Of a DNA stretch of 64,000 nucleotides, positions 47,398 to 62,400 are shown in pieces. Position numbers and translations under genes: made by a program. The stretch is from Mactromeris polynyma (taxonomy: Eukaryota; Mollusca; Bivalvia; Venerida; Mactridae): contig JASFXZ010000093.1 in NCBI GenBank assembly GCA_032209605.1, positions 1 through 64,000 of the forward strand, read 5' to 3'. The notes beneath the pieces are model-generated. The model saw only the letters and a program-made list of their open reading frames with translations. It was not told where the DNA came from and searched no databases. Within the stretch, counting starts at the first letter, position 1. Every line of letters begins with the position of its first letter.

Positions 47398-50069
47398 GGT
47401 TTATGAACAAAACAAACACAAACTCGTGTTGTTGAAATATCCCACAAAGTGGATCAATGTAACGTCTTGTGTAAAGCAAACACAAACTGCTTAACGCCAG
47501 CTGAAATGATTCAAACGTTACTGAAACCTATTGTTTTCACATTCGTTTCCGTGTATGAGTAACAACATACTCATGTGCTTAAACCTAAATATTGATTTCT
47601 TTGTGTTAGGTTAATTTAAACGTTTTTATTTCACATATAATGAGAAACCAGTTTACAACGTATATTTATAAGCCACTCTCGAAGTCTGCTTCATGGTTGA
47701 CTAATATGTAGGCCTACTCGAATCTTACTCAACCATTTTGAAGTTCGCAGTTCAATCTCGACTAAGGTGGGATTCTAACACAAAACCAGTAGTCCTCAAA
47801 AACCACTATGTATCCTTTTTGTGGACACTTTATTATATTTTGTCTTTCATAGTTCATTACTGTCGATAAGTGGTTACTCTATACAAACATTTCAAGCTGG
47901 AACAAAGTTTTGGAACAATGAGTTATAATAAAGTCCAAAGAAAATGCTTTACGAACTGTTTTAATGGTGACCTGTAATATTTTGCAAATATTTTATTAAT
48001 CTGAAAATGCATTGCGTAGATATGTATTTTTTATTAAATAATTCAGTCGTCTTAATATAAGATGGATGGACGAACCTGTCGTCAATATCGGAACGGACGA
48101 ACTTATTTCTCTTCAAAATGTTTATAAAGTGGCAGTATGTAGCGACATGATAATAATATCAAAGCACTGAAAGTGCTGACAGCAAGGGGCTCACTGCAGA
48201 TCACATACGTCTTCCACATCTACAAATCATGCATCATGGTTCTTGTATTATCAAATTGCATTGCAATCCCTTGAAACGTGCGTTCACGAAAAAACATAGC
48301 CAACCACAGAAACTGTTGGACATGTCCAACAGCCTCCTGCGGCGGCCTTCGTGCTCCTATGGGCTAAACAAATCCTGCGGACATGTGCGTCCAACGCACA
48401 TATGTTCTGCGAAATCCGTCGTAGACCCGCCGCAGACAGGTGTACGGCCGGTTGTGACCGCGGCATTAAGCTTCCTCCATAATTCTTAAATGGACACATG
48501 TCGCGCTTTCAATTCATGCAATGTATAGTTGATTCAAAACAAGTTGAGAATATCGTTACTCTGTATTATGTGTCTATTGGCAGATGTTTTATCTTCCATT
48601 GGCTGACCACTTCACAATTTGCACAGCTGAGAATCTGGTGCATGGCACTGTATAAACATTGTGATTAGAAATAGACTGTAAACTGGTGAAAGACAAGCAT
48701 AGACAAATTTCATTGATCTGTTATTTTTATTCTTAGATTGGTATGTCATATTTCTTTATACGGCAGTGTGTTTATTGTGTTTAATTTCGAAGCTTGAGCC
48801 CAAATACAGGGCGTGGAAGTTCTGCAATCTATCCATTACAACTCAGTTGTACGATAATAATTCTTGATACGCAATTTTGTTTTAACAGGTGACTGAAACA
48901 ATACTATTTTAACCAATGTTATCGATTACCGGTTTCAAAAATGGAATATTCAAATCTAAATGTTAAACGGAAACGTAAAAAAATAGTGTAATAGTTTAAT
49001 AAAACGTTCGTATTTGCATATTGTTCCCTGTCAATGTTGTTATTAAAATGGACTGACGAAAAGTTCCAAGAGTTTACTTTGCAATATGCTTTGTTATTTA
49101 TCTTACATGTAAATTGTTTTGCTATTCTGTTGTTTTTTTCGTTTCTTATATTTAATTTAAATGTGGTCCGCTAAGGCAAAGCTTAATTGGTTGGAAAAAT
49201 TCTGACATTTACACAGTTGCACAGCTACCCCCAGATAGTGTTGAATACCATTTGTGGGTTATTGAATCGATACTTCAGCTGTCTTGCTTTCCACTAAATC
49301 CTGTTTTGGTTCTGAAATTCAGAATGTATTCTATACTGTATTCGGTGGTCGCGATATGTTCGGAATGTTGTCCGATAAACGATTTGAATTATATATATAC
49401 GGGTGAAAGCCCGGAAACATGTTTGCGACTCGTGAATGATATCCCTCTGGTAGAGACTATTAATAGTACACTGTCGAAAACAAATAGGGTCCTTCTTTTT
49501 ATAATCTGGTTGAGAACGTATCTAACATATCGTATGCTGTCAGCAGTTTTCAACATTATTGTAGCAAGCGTCAAAGATTCAATAAATGGAGCGATACCTA
49601 TATTCAAACAGTCACTGTCACAGTACATACGTTGGCCTACTGTACAGCAGTGGGAATATATATAGAGAAACTGGCCAAAGACATGCACTGCGGTTCGTGC
49701 TATCGATGGCACAAGTCATGAAATTAACAGACCTATGGTGCACCAAGAAAATACTACTCCGGGCATAGGAAATACCATTGTTATAATCATCGATAATACC
49801 GGAACAAAACGACATGTCGAATTTGGTGTTTTGGGGTCATGAGCATTTTCAACCGTAATGCTTCTGATTCCACGTGATTGACCATTTTCTGTAAACTGAT
49901 TCTTTTAAGGCGACTATATTTATCTCAACGGCTATCCTATTGTTACTGCATATCCAGGAACACAGTTGCAGAGGAGACACGATGAAATATGGCGGCGTTG
50001 CTTGCGCTTTAACGATATGTTAGGCGCTACAGAGTTCGCGTAGAGCACGCTATAACACAACTAACGAGA
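47398..50069. other. intergenic region between receptor and xanthine dehydrogenase-like genes
   Basis: No gene is supported. Around 48310-48475 lies a GC-rich, palindrome-rich block (GTTGGACATGTCCAAC; CTGCGGCGG paired with CCGCCGCAG), possibly a small inverted-repeat element. The open frame at 49252-49665 has no recognisable features. Confidence 0.5.
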
Positions 50070-50330
50070 TATAAAAGTGTGAGCTCTGTCTAGAGACACA
50101 AGCGAGCTAAACTGTCAGCCGTAGCGCGTATGTGTTTCGCACTTACACGTAGAAAGAAACATCATGGACTTTTTATGTAAAACAATTCACTGATTAGTAT
50201 TAATCTTGATAGTACGTGTTTTCTAATAAAATATATTATTACGGTCTGATACGGTTTTACGGTAAATTTACTTTATTTTTAACGTCTTCACTGTTTATCT
50301 CCAAGTCCTCCCGCACTACTCTATAAATAT
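50070..50330 (+). promoter_or_regulatory. candidate promoter of the xanthine dehydrogenase-like gene (two TATA-like sites)
   Basis: TATAAAAG at 50070-50077 and TATAAATA at 50322-50329 lie 333 and 81 bp before the ATG at 50403. Either could set a transcription start that gives a plausible 5'UTR. No transcript evidence is available to choose between them. Confidence 0.35.
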
Positions 50331-50402
50331 AACGATGTGTACCAGACAGTGACACGAAACAGATAAGTTTGTTTTTGTCGACTGTCAGTTTCAGCTTGAG
50401 GG

Positions 50403-53400
50403 ATGGATGAATTTTCCGACTTAATTTTCTTTGTCAATGGAAGAAAGGTAAACTCTTATTTGTTTAATTATCTCCTTGACATGTATGGTATGTGATTGTC
50501 GTTTTATTAAACTCGTCCTAGAATGTTTTTTTTAATTTGTGCAAAGGGTATTATTCACTGATGGTGCGGTTATCTTAAAACGGTCATTATATTATGCATT
50601 GGGTACCATTGTCCGTAATAACTTAGGTTATTTGGTTTCTGCGAAAATCTCTCTCTATCTAGCTGCTCAAGTTATGCATATTAACTAGTGTTATAAACTG
50701 TGTATATTTGCTGTATATCATATACTCCGGTGCGAAAGAATGTTTGCACGAGTGTAATTTATAGATGTACTTGTCAGGGGCGGCTCCGGGATTTGGTCTT
50801 AGGGGGAGCGTAACTTTTTGGTCAAGTTTTGGTTTTGCTCAAGCCTAATAAATCGACAATGACTACGTTTTTTAAGTAATTGAACATATAACCAATAAAG
50901 AATCGCTTATTTGAAAATATTATAATTAAAGATCTCTATTTTCTATATATACTCATACATACATGTACATGGGTGAAAGTTTGAAAAAGTGGAAAAACTG
51001 AAAATTTAGCTGGGTTCCAGGGGGGCGCTAGGGCTCCCGGTGGGATCCAGGACAAAGCCCCCCGGAAGCTCTTTGAAGAAATCAAAATTTACACATTGAG
51101 GAAGCCTTAAAATGATGTAATGAAATGAATACCAATGAAATATGTTTAGGTTTCATATAGGGAATTTCCTTGCATAATAACTGTACTCATGTACAAATAT
51201 CAATACACACATTTCATAGAACTTATTCTTACGCGAATTTCTCCTAATTAACGCGAACGGACGCGGAATATTTTACGGGCTTTCTCAAGTAGGCCTAAAA
51301 ACATCGTTTTTCAGTAAAACATGTCACAATTGCCCACTGTCACCAAAACTTACATAAAAATGGCGACCTTTTTAGAATAAGTAAGTCAAATAGCAACCTC
51401 AATGCGATCCCGTTAACCTATCTGAACTCCTAAGAAACAGCTAATTAGTTCACAGACCACTTAAGCAGGTCATCTTTTCAACATTTCATTTTATTGTAAC
51501 GTTTATGATATTATTTCGTTCGGTGAACTTTGGAACTACTTCGTCGTGGAGTAATTAGGATGTGGACGTTTTTGACTTGTTACCGGCTTCCAGCCTTTTT
51601 TCTGTTTTGAAAACGGGAACCAATTGTTACTATAGACGGTACCTGAGCAGTACCGTCCAAAAATGAATGAAAATGGGTACAACATTTCTTTAAACATCTC
51701 CAGCTTTACTCTACCTCTCGACTTCAATTTTGGAGACAGTTGATGACTCGAAAAGTTAATTTTCAATTTCGAAACTGACGAAATCCGTCGGTTGTCTCGA
51801 AAAATTGAGTAACTAAATTATGGTATGCACATCAACTCGTCAAGTCAATATTTTCGATGGAAAAAAAATGTAAGTGAAAATTCATTTAGCCAAAGAGGGG
51901 TCGTCAAAGTTACACAACAATTTTGTGGTATTTCATTTGAAAGTTGTGTACGTAAGCAAGTAACCTGAATAACATAACGAAAGGTAACGCTGTACATAGT
52001 CAAAGTAATTTTAAGGATATAAACTATATTGGCCGATGATCAATGCGAAATACAAATGAAATGTATACGTAAATATATTTTTTTAGACAAACATTCCATA
52101 TTATGCAATTATTGACATTTCAGGTAGTGTACATGATGTGGTATGCACAAAATAGGCAATGACCGAAAAACATTGCTTTAAAAGATCGGAGAGTCTAAAA
52201 ATATACAAGTTTCCAATGCGGGTTTACCATATCCCTGGTTACACTACATACCTAGGTTCCCTTGTTTTCAGTCATTTAAAGATGTATACATCTGGCCCAT
52301 TTCAACGTAAACTATTTGAACGGGCTTCATACAGTGTTGTTGCTACATTGTTGCTAACACAATATTTTATACGAACAATTGTAGTGTACCGATCAAAAAT
52401 TGTATTACGCACGGACAAAACTTGTAAAAAAACCTTGATAAAAGCATTTGAAGTCTTTTTAATTCAAAATTATTTTTTTAAAACCTCCCTTTTTCGACCA
52501 AATTTATACAGAGGAGTATATTCTACGTATATTCTACGTATACATGTATTCTACGCTACGCTATACTATACTATAATATACTACATATATTTTTTTATGT
52601 TTTAACTATATGAAATATATTTTTCATGTTTGTTGAGGTAAAAAATGAACAAAAAGAGAATTATATTACTTTGAAGTATAAAATTAGAGAAATGTAGGTT
52701 TATCAATTGTAGTGTATTTTATATATGTATTCAGGTAGTTGAACCCCAACCTGAAACTGAGTCAACTTTGTTACAGTACTTGAGAAGAAAATGTATCCTT
52801 TATAAAATGTTTGTAATACATTTTAGTGTCGCACTGTCAAGTTCACTCGTGATATGTACATGGCTATTTTCACTCTTTTACATGCACATTAAACATTGTT
52901 AGCGAGAGTCGCGAGCAGACACTACTCGAGCTTTTGTAATTCAATGGCATGCAAAAACTTGCAAGACTTTGTCCTCCCCCTTACCCACAAATTGATACTT
53001 CTCCTTTTGGTTGTTAGATATGCTTGCTTCATATTATGTTAAATGCCTGCAATTAAAGGTATATATGTTCTGTTTGTAGGAAATGCTATAAATGGATATT
53101 GGCCTGATGTAGCCATATGGCATGCATTCATATCAAACTATGAGTTGGAAATGCATGACTTGTTTGAGAAATGCTTCAGCCCAGTTACTTGCTACTAACT
53201 TATTTTTATCATTACAACATGTTACATCTGACACGACCAATGAGATACCGATTCAGAGGATATGTAATTGTACAGTATTTATGTATAACCTTAACAACAG
53301 GCATTCAGTGTTGCTAACAGGAACAAAAGAGGGATGTGGTCATGGCGGATGTGGGTCTTGTACAGTTATGGTGTCCAAATTTCTACCAGATGTGGATAAA

Positions 53401-56400
53401 GTCATGTATCCTTTATTATTATTTATGAAACAGCTTGTACTAAATTAAAGTACCAGTGCATTTATTATGCTTTACTTAAAAGACAATTATAAATATATAT
53501 TGTGAACAATGACAATATTGTACTTGCCCAAATCCTTTACGCGTTCAAGGATTCGTGACTTGTGGATTTAGTCAAAGCAAATGTAATGAATTATTTTCAG
53601 TGTTATACCCACTTAAAAGTAAAATTGTTGTACATAATTATATATTTTCATATTTTAGATTAGCAAATGTTTAATTTAGTTTTTACAGAATTTCATGTTA
53701 TTTTGTATGATTAATACATGATTGAGTTATGGCAGGTAATCATTTTAGTAACTTGTCTGTGTACAGGTGAAGTTTTCTGAGATTTAAGCACCACTAATCA
53801 GTGTATATAGCACAATTTAAACGGATTAAATTCTATACATCAGGTTCTACATGTTGCGGTTATTATTGATTGTTTTATCATTATTTGATTTTGTAATATG
53901 CTTTAGATTATAAGCAAAATTAAGTAAGGAATTAATAACACAAATTGTAAATTGTATCTGTTCTTTGTTGTTGTTTTTGTTCTTAAGCTTTATCAGACAT
54001 TACACTGCGAATGCATGTATATTTCCACTCTGTGCTGCTCATGGCTTAGCTATAACAACCGTGGAAGGCGTTGGGAACCCAAACACTGGACTTCATGATG
54101 TTCAGGTTTTATCTATACGTTACGTTGTTGTTATTGCTATATTTTGATTTTATGTTGTTTTAGAGCTGTATTTTAGTCATATATGGCAACCGTTTACCAT
54201 GGCCACCTTTTCTAGATTCGATCTAAAACAGATCTTACAGGCCTTATGTTTTATGGATTGTTGTTTTCCCGGAGGTCTGTGTGGGGAGGCACTGTCTTAT
54301 GTATGTGGCGTTCCCTGTAGCTACTTATTCTCTCTCTTTTACTGCAAGCAACTGACAATTTTCCGACTTGTATGCAGGGGTCGAGATAGATGACGGTGAT
54401 ATATTATCATCAACTAATAATAATGAGAACATGGTTGAGGAGGTACTGGTTAAAAACGTTTATACTCCTTCTGTACAAAAACTTAGTGACACACGTCTTG
54501 CGCAAATCCGCTGATATTTCTCGACTAGGTTTTTAACTTGACTTTGACATTGACAATGCTCCACTCTACTACCTTCACTGACAGGAAATGTACATTTAAT
54601 AACTAACGATTTATATAGCAAGCATACACACGAGGGGAGTTTTAAAACGTTGTCACATGAGCCATGTTTATATACTGTTTACAGTTGAATTTGTTTAGTT
54701 AATGTGTTTTAGAGCGTAAATTATTCAGTACCGTCAGCAGTTACATACGTGTAGATTTATATTTAGCCTTAATTGACAGCATATACTTGTTCTCAGGTTA
54801 TGCATTGATGAATTACTTCATTTTACTGTATACTGCACGAAGTTGTAAAACGTGCATCTTCTCTTCCCCCACTTGGAGCTTAAAATCTGATATTTTACAG
54901 TCAAAGTGCAAAGGTCTGACTACAGAATATGTTATTGTATAAGAAGTTATGAAGTTATGCTTACAGATTAATTGTGAGCAGCATTGTTTTTGCAATAACC
55001 ATTAATAGCAATGACAAATTGATCTACTTTTTTAAAATATGTGCAATATGCAATGTAAGTTTTTTTTGGGCTAGAAATAATCTATTGTATATGGCAGATG
55101 TGTATGTGTTTGTTCTCATGTCCAAAAATACAATACCTTTAATTAGATATATTGGAAAGGAACCTTAGAAAACTAAACATACTAATTAGTTGTGGTCTGT
55201 TTATAATCAAAATGACTATACTCCATAATTTGATTGTTAATTATTTTTAGACAAGACTGGTGCAGAGTCATGGCCTACAATGTGGTTTCTGTACACCTGG
55301 CTTCGTTATGTCCGCTTTCGCTCTGTTGAGAAATAATCCACATCCATCTAGAGATGAAGTTGAAAGAGCATTCGAGGGTTTGTAAATCGTTTTCTTGTAC
55401 TAAATTGGGCATGTTTTTAAAAGACGACGAGTATGAAATGCCATAAACAACGTCCATAGACATCACAAAAGCACATGAAAACGAGGACATGAAAAGTATA
55501 ATATTATGTTATTTAAGACAATTCACTTTGTGCATGTGTACTTTGATTGGAACTATTCATCGTAGGTATACAGAGTCTCTTTAGTTCTCTAATTTACCGG
55601 GTAGTGGCTCTGTGCATACTTTCAGATAATTGCATACTTTTGTCTATTGTTACACAAAGTCTCATGAATATGTATTCAACATATATATGATGTCTTCATG
55701 CACTGCAATTAAAATGAATAATTACTAACTTCTGGCACATAATGTATGTACTTTCAATTCATACATCATATATTTATTTCAGGGAACCTGTGTAGATGTA
55801 CTGGTTATAGACCAATATTGGAGGCATTTGACTCTTTAACCAAGGTCAGTTTCACCAGCTGGTTTTAAATTATTCCTAAATTATAAAAAATATAATGAAA
55901 ATGCCTCGGGGTATAAGATTGCCATGGCATGATTTATATCGATGGATCAAAATCTCTGATATCAATGCTTCAATATGAGTTCTTTTAATGGAGTATGCTA
56001 TCTCTTACAGATGTGTTCAGATCGTCTTTATCTGTCACTGTACCATGTAGCTTGTTATCCTATCATTTCGAACCCCTTATCCACTTTCAGGTATATGTGA
56101 ACTTAGGGGTCGTACTATTTAGCCTAAAACACCCTACAATTCGCGTCATACGTTTGTTTACAGCTACAAAGTTTGACAGATGTCGAAAGAACATCTGTAA
56201 TCAGACGTTTACCCGCATGTACCCGCTCTTGATCATTGGGAGCTTTCTTGTTAATTCAGTCCTCTGATGGGTTAACTTAAGTTAGGTCAGGGTCATTTAG
56301 CCACATTGTATTAAGCCAATTATTATCGGCTTGCTAGGATATCTCAACTACACGCCCTTTTTTCTCTGTCCCGCAAATACGCAGACATCTGTCATTCAAA

Positions 56401-59400
56401 GTTTCGTTTGGAAGTATCGTTGGTATTAAAACAACAACAAATATGGTAAATAAGTTGACACAAATATTAATTGACGTAATTTGTTTTATGCATACAAAAT
56501 ATGCTTTTATCAAACTTGAATAGTGGACGAATAATTCCATTCACAGCGCGTGCGTGGTTCGGAAAAAAGGCATTGATCGAATAGACAAGAAGGGTCAAAC
56601 TTGTAATATTTAAGGCTTCTTGCTAAGTCCATAACACATTAGTTTCTTAGATTGCATAATTTCTTTCCTTAGAACATCATTGTTAGGTTATTGCACTCAG
56701 GCAGGGAGATTGTCCTTTACTTGCTGTCGGAAAACAGCTGGACTTGGAATTTACTCGAGCGATTGTTCCGTGTTGTACTTCACATCAGCATACCCAGTCT
56801 TTTGTTTCATGTTGGCGATAACATAACTAACTTCAATTCACAGTACATAATGAAAACCATGTCATTTGAAATTCATCTTGATCTTATGGATGGCAATATA
56901 TTGTTCCCTATGACATACAACCTAATTTGACTTTGTTTCCCTATTCAGTTACTTGTGTCACTGTAATTAAGTTACACTTTTCGTTATCTACATCATTGTA
57001 TGTATATTATGCAAAATGCTTATGTTGTAGGAACAATGCCCTTTGGGAGATCAATGCTGTAAGAAATCACACACCTCCAAGCAGAATATTCAGGTATCAT
57101 TTCTGAGTGACTGCCCTTAGAAATAACACATCTATATCGTGCATTTTAAGCCGATATTTACCGTATGTTATGAATTATAATTATGACACTCATCTCATAA
57201 ATATGCCAAATTTGAAGCGAATAATGCCCGCATGTATGTCATGAAATTGAGACTAATTAAACGGACTGCAACTATGTGATGGGTTTGAGGCTGGTACTGA
57301 AGTCATCTGAATCATGATAAGTGAAATATGTGGAACATGTTGGGCATAACGCAGAATTTCCTAAGACAGATCAAAGTAACGAGAGGAGACACATAGGGGG
57401 GGGGGGGGGGGGGGGAGGCACATACAAACAGGCGACAGAACAGCATCAATGAACTCAAAACATGATAATTGAACAACACAGAACAACACGACGGAGCAAC
57501 AATATGGTAAAGGCAACGAAATGGGCTATAGCCTAAGAACTGTCAATACAATTAATAGGTGATTAAACTGGTTTCAAAGCACGTTAACCTTTGATCAATC
57601 ATATTGGACTGAAAACCCACCTGCCTATACATATATAACAGACATTTATAGACTATACAAACTTACCACGACATAACACAATATCGAGAACTTAATCTGA
57701 TCAGATATAGATAAATCAGATGATGAAGTCGAGCAGGAAACGACGTATATTTATATATATATCTCCATTGGCATCGTGGCATTGTGAGCGGAAGGTCAAA
57801 TGTTTGATCCCGGGAGGGTTCCGCTCTGATATGGCCGGTAGGTGAGCAGCCAGCTAGATAAATAATGGTTACCGTGTGCCTACCTGCCTGGTATGTGTCA
57901 GAAACGGCTGGCCCTTTAATAAATAAACACTTTACTTTAATCTACATTTATACAAAAGTCACAGCTACCCCTAAAACAAATTATACACAAATGTTAATTA
58001 ACACAAAACCACTAGGGACATAAGAGAAACATACACAATGTATGAAGAATAAATCACCGCCTTGGAACAACCAGTGGCGAAAATGCAATTGGGGCTTTAA
58101 ATAATCTGGTTTAGTGATGCACCCAATATTACACTCATCCTACCATCACCCAAATAAATCAAACAGTGCAAGTAAGAATAATGCCCACTGGACAACTCCC
58201 CAATTTTATCTGAAGTTTATACTGAATAACATGGATATCCTATTGCAAGTTCACTTTAACAATAATACAACTGTACATGCACAGTATTAAATATTCAGCA
58301 GTTAACCGTTCCATTTCTTTTCATCATTTCGCTGTTTTATCATTGGTGTTATGATATTACAATGCAATGACAGATGTTTGAATTTCAAATCTTATCAAAA
58401 TTAGACTGGTTTACTATACATCGATGTTGATTAAGCTCATATTTCGTCGATATAATACTCAAATCTCTTTGTTATACATTACAATCTTTTAAAAGTTACA
58501 TATTTGCATATTTGTTTGTTGTATCGATTCAAATGCATACCGTTTAGTTTTTGATATTAATGCCATATTACAGGAAGATAACAATGACAAGGCATCGCCA
58601 TCAGGTCTTGATTCTACACAGGTTCCTATTTTCCCACCAGAATTGCAGGTGTGTTATTCCATGTCATAATCATATATATCAACATTTCAGTAATTACTGT
58701 ACAAAATCATAAAGCAATATTTTTTATCAAATGGCTTGGATTACAATCATCCTTTCATGATAAGCAAAAAAGTCAAAAGGTTTCCGGTTGTCTGTATTGA
58801 CTAGGATCACAACAAGCATAGTTGACCTATATCCCCAGTGAACAATATGTATATACTGGAAACACATGCTATTCGAAATTATAGATACAGGACAGCGTTC
58901 GGATATGCCTGTTCATTGTGAAAATTACTTTTGAGACCAAATGCCTAATATGTAGTTTTGTGTTTAAAAATGTATCAAAATGTATATAGTTCGACCGGTT
59001 TACCTTAGGAACCCAATTATGAACTAGGCAAAGCCACGTGTGTTTCTTAACAAATCACACTGCTGTACTGTTTTTACCATTAATTGTAAAATATATATGA
59101 TCTGATTTAAAAGTGCACTGCTATCTCTGACGTGGTTATCGGATACTGTTTTTCGATATATTTTCTATCATATCAGACGAATGCCCAATACAGGAAGTCG
59201 GTGTTTTTCAAGGGCTCCATATGGAATTGGCTTACACCGACAACGTTGCCACAGTTACTCGATTTGAAATCAAAATATTCACAGGCGCCTGTGATAATGG
59301 GAAACACAACTGCAGGTTTATTTATATACAAATCTTTTCATATAGGTGTTATTTCGTAATTCATATAATCTGCCGAGAGTTAAATAGAAATCCCTTCACG

Positions 59401-62400
59401 ATTTATCGGTTTAGCTGGATATGTAAGACATCTGAATAGGATTCGATTCCTAACCTGAAATTCTATTCCACATTTATTTTCTATAAATTATGCATATGTA
59501 TTCTTTAATCTAAATGTACTCATTGTGTTTTTTTCTGCAGCATTGTCAATCAAGTTAGGGAAGTTTGATTCATCACCTGTATTACTGTATGGTGGTAATG
59601 TACCTGTTCTAAAATATGTTGCTGTTGTTGATGGTGGCATTGAGCTTGGGGCGGCTGTTACTCTGTCTGAGCTGAAGGAAAAACTTTCCAGTGTGGAAGA
59701 TAAAATTGATGGTTTGTATTTAAAAATAGTTTTGACACTCTAAAATACCATTTATTAAGAAGTATAATGGTTATTTAAAAATTGCTGCAGATTGGTCGGG
59801 TTTTGCACTTATACGCAACGTTATTTTCACTTGCAAAACAATAACTTTCTATAGTTTTACACAAACTTATTTTCACATCGAACAAATGTTTTATTATTTC
59901 ACGATTGAATAGAAATATTAAAACTATTGAATAAATAGTTTGTGAGAATAAAGAGATCTCTATATTTTATATGAACATATATTTTTGTTTTACTTTAAAT
60001 GTTTAATGCGATGAATGAATAAATTAATATATTGAAGGAATATGTTGTCGCATTAAATAGATACTTTTGTTTTACAATACTATTTTACGGGATACAATAA
60101 ATATAAAAGATAGACATTTTTTATCAGAGATATAATATTGCAACACATAACACGCCATACAGGTTGTAAAATTGAAAAAAAAAATTGCCTTCAAAGTGGT
60201 AGACTTTCCAGCGATGAGTTCGTTTAATTTTGGGGACGGTAAGGTGGTTGCATTAGTTCATGTTTAACCACTACTGTTGCTTTGTCTGTATTCACCCAGT
60301 ATTTGTGTTTGTGTCTGGCGTCCCTTTGCATTTATAGTTGTGTTAATATATGTTCATGTCTTGTGCTTTTGGGGCGACTGTGCACTTTGTATGTGGCATT
60401 TGCAGATCGACTTATACATATATACAATCTTATTATGCAGCTGACGACAGAAAACATTTTGGAGCTCTGTATGATATGATCGACAGGTATGGGGCAGACC
60501 AGATAAGAAATGTATCGGTGAGTGTTTAAGCAACAATTTGTTCAAAATCTATGCTGTGTAAGTGAAACAATTTGGGACGGTCTTTGTCACATACTTACAG
60601 TCTCCTTTGTCAACAACTGCTTAAAACACATCATTACTTGTCATGATGTTCTAATCATGCCTCAGTATCGCAGGAATGGTGCTGGCATGGACTTGTCGGA
60701 TTGTAAAACAACTTTATAGAGCTTATTATTTCGTGATCCTTTATAATGTTTAAAGGGGTCGGTTTTGGCAGTGGGCCAAAGAATTGGTGGCTTAATTTGC
60801 ACAGTTATGGGTCAAACACCGTAAAAGAATGTACCCAATAAATTCATTATTGGTAAATTGATCAGGTTCAACAGCGTATATACCCTACCATAAATAAAAT
60901 GGTCAGACACCGTGCTGTGATAATTCCCCTAAAGTTAACAATTATTACGTAATCAATGATAAGTTAAGACTTGTATATTCCATTTGGGAGTGTTACGTAC
61001 ATTGTATACAACAATGGTGCTAGGAACATGGGGTCAGTGAAGAGTTATAAAGTGTATATTTTGACTGACCAACACGCTTATTGGCATCCAATACCTTCTA
61101 ATGATGCAACTATTTGGACTTGGTCTAATGTTTTTAAACATGACCGTCCTCTGTTTACCTACTCGTACAGTATGTTCCTTGTGTTTGGTACTTAGACATT
61201 GATAATGTTAGGTAATTGCAGTTTATTTTTGTATTGTTTCAGACATTGAGTGGCAGTATACTTTGTGGAAGGTCAAATTCGGACGTTGTGGCGCTATTTT
61301 CGGCTTTACGCGCATCTGTGTGTCTTGCAAGTGGTAATTGTTTACTTAAAAACTGTTTTCTGCCAATAAGAGTAAAAGTTCTGGATAGGCTCGTATGTAA
61401 ACAATATGGTGTCTGCCTGTTGTATCTGCCACATTTTGAAAACATCTGATGGTTACTCTGTTCCAACCAAAGTTATGTTTCACTGTAGTGTGATTAATAT
61501 GTTCCACGCCTCATATTTGTCTTTCATTTATATTTATTCATTTTTATAGATTTATACTTTATACATAATATGGTAAGAGTGTCGTACTCCTGATCCGTAG
61601 GTCGTAGGTTCGAATTCCGCCGATGGCATGCTTTATCCTCGGTCACGACAGTCCCGGAATAAGGCGTCAGTACCAGATAGAAACACAGGAATCAGTCATC
61701 ATGGCACATATCAAGTTGTAATAAGAAGTATATCCTGTTTAATACTATTGTGTTATTAACTCATATTGTTAACTTTAGAATTTGATACGTGCGTCAGGGG
61801 GAAAGCGGTTTCATGGCTGAGGCAACTTGTGTAATCTAGGTTCGCAATTTTGGCCGGCGTCTGACCAAATAATTAAACTCTAGGTCTTCCGTTTCGCCAC
61901 CCCGCTGTGTTCCTATGTTTCAGTTGATGGAGAAAGAAGGGTAGTAATGGAGGACATTTGTCTCAAACATGGTGAAATCATAAAGTCGGTATATATACCT
62001 AACTCAGAAAAGGTGTGTGCTTATTGAGGTTGTTATTTATATGATGATCATACATGTGTATGCAGTAAATAATATTATGATATTATGATTCTAGTCTGAC
62101 GGTAAAAATACGATATACATATGATATTAATATCAACACATTCGATAATGATATGAAATTGGACATTTTTCTGTTGGATCAATGTGTTTATTTGAGATTA
62201 AATGATAATTTGACAAGTGGCTTGTCACGTGAATGTTATATCATTTACATCGTTGAAAAACTAAATTCATAAGTATTTTTTTACAATATGTAACTCATAA
62301 TTCTGAATATTTTGATATTAACAAGAAGAGTTTTCATTATACACACTATCTGTTGTGACTTGGTATTTATCTTCAATTGTGTGATATTCAACAGGGTATG

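Noticed and set aside
48229..48489. Short gene in the GC-rich block
   Set aside because: Frames exist on both strands due to GC content, but there is no domain or splice context; palindromes suggest a repeat.
49252..49665. 137-codon open frame
   Set aside because: No domain, no convincing start context, overlapping frames on the other strand; composition looks like chance.
52159..52605. 148-codon open frame in intron 1 of the xanthine dehydrogenase-like gene
   Set aside because: No recognisable features, lies in an intron, and ends in AT-rich simple sequence.
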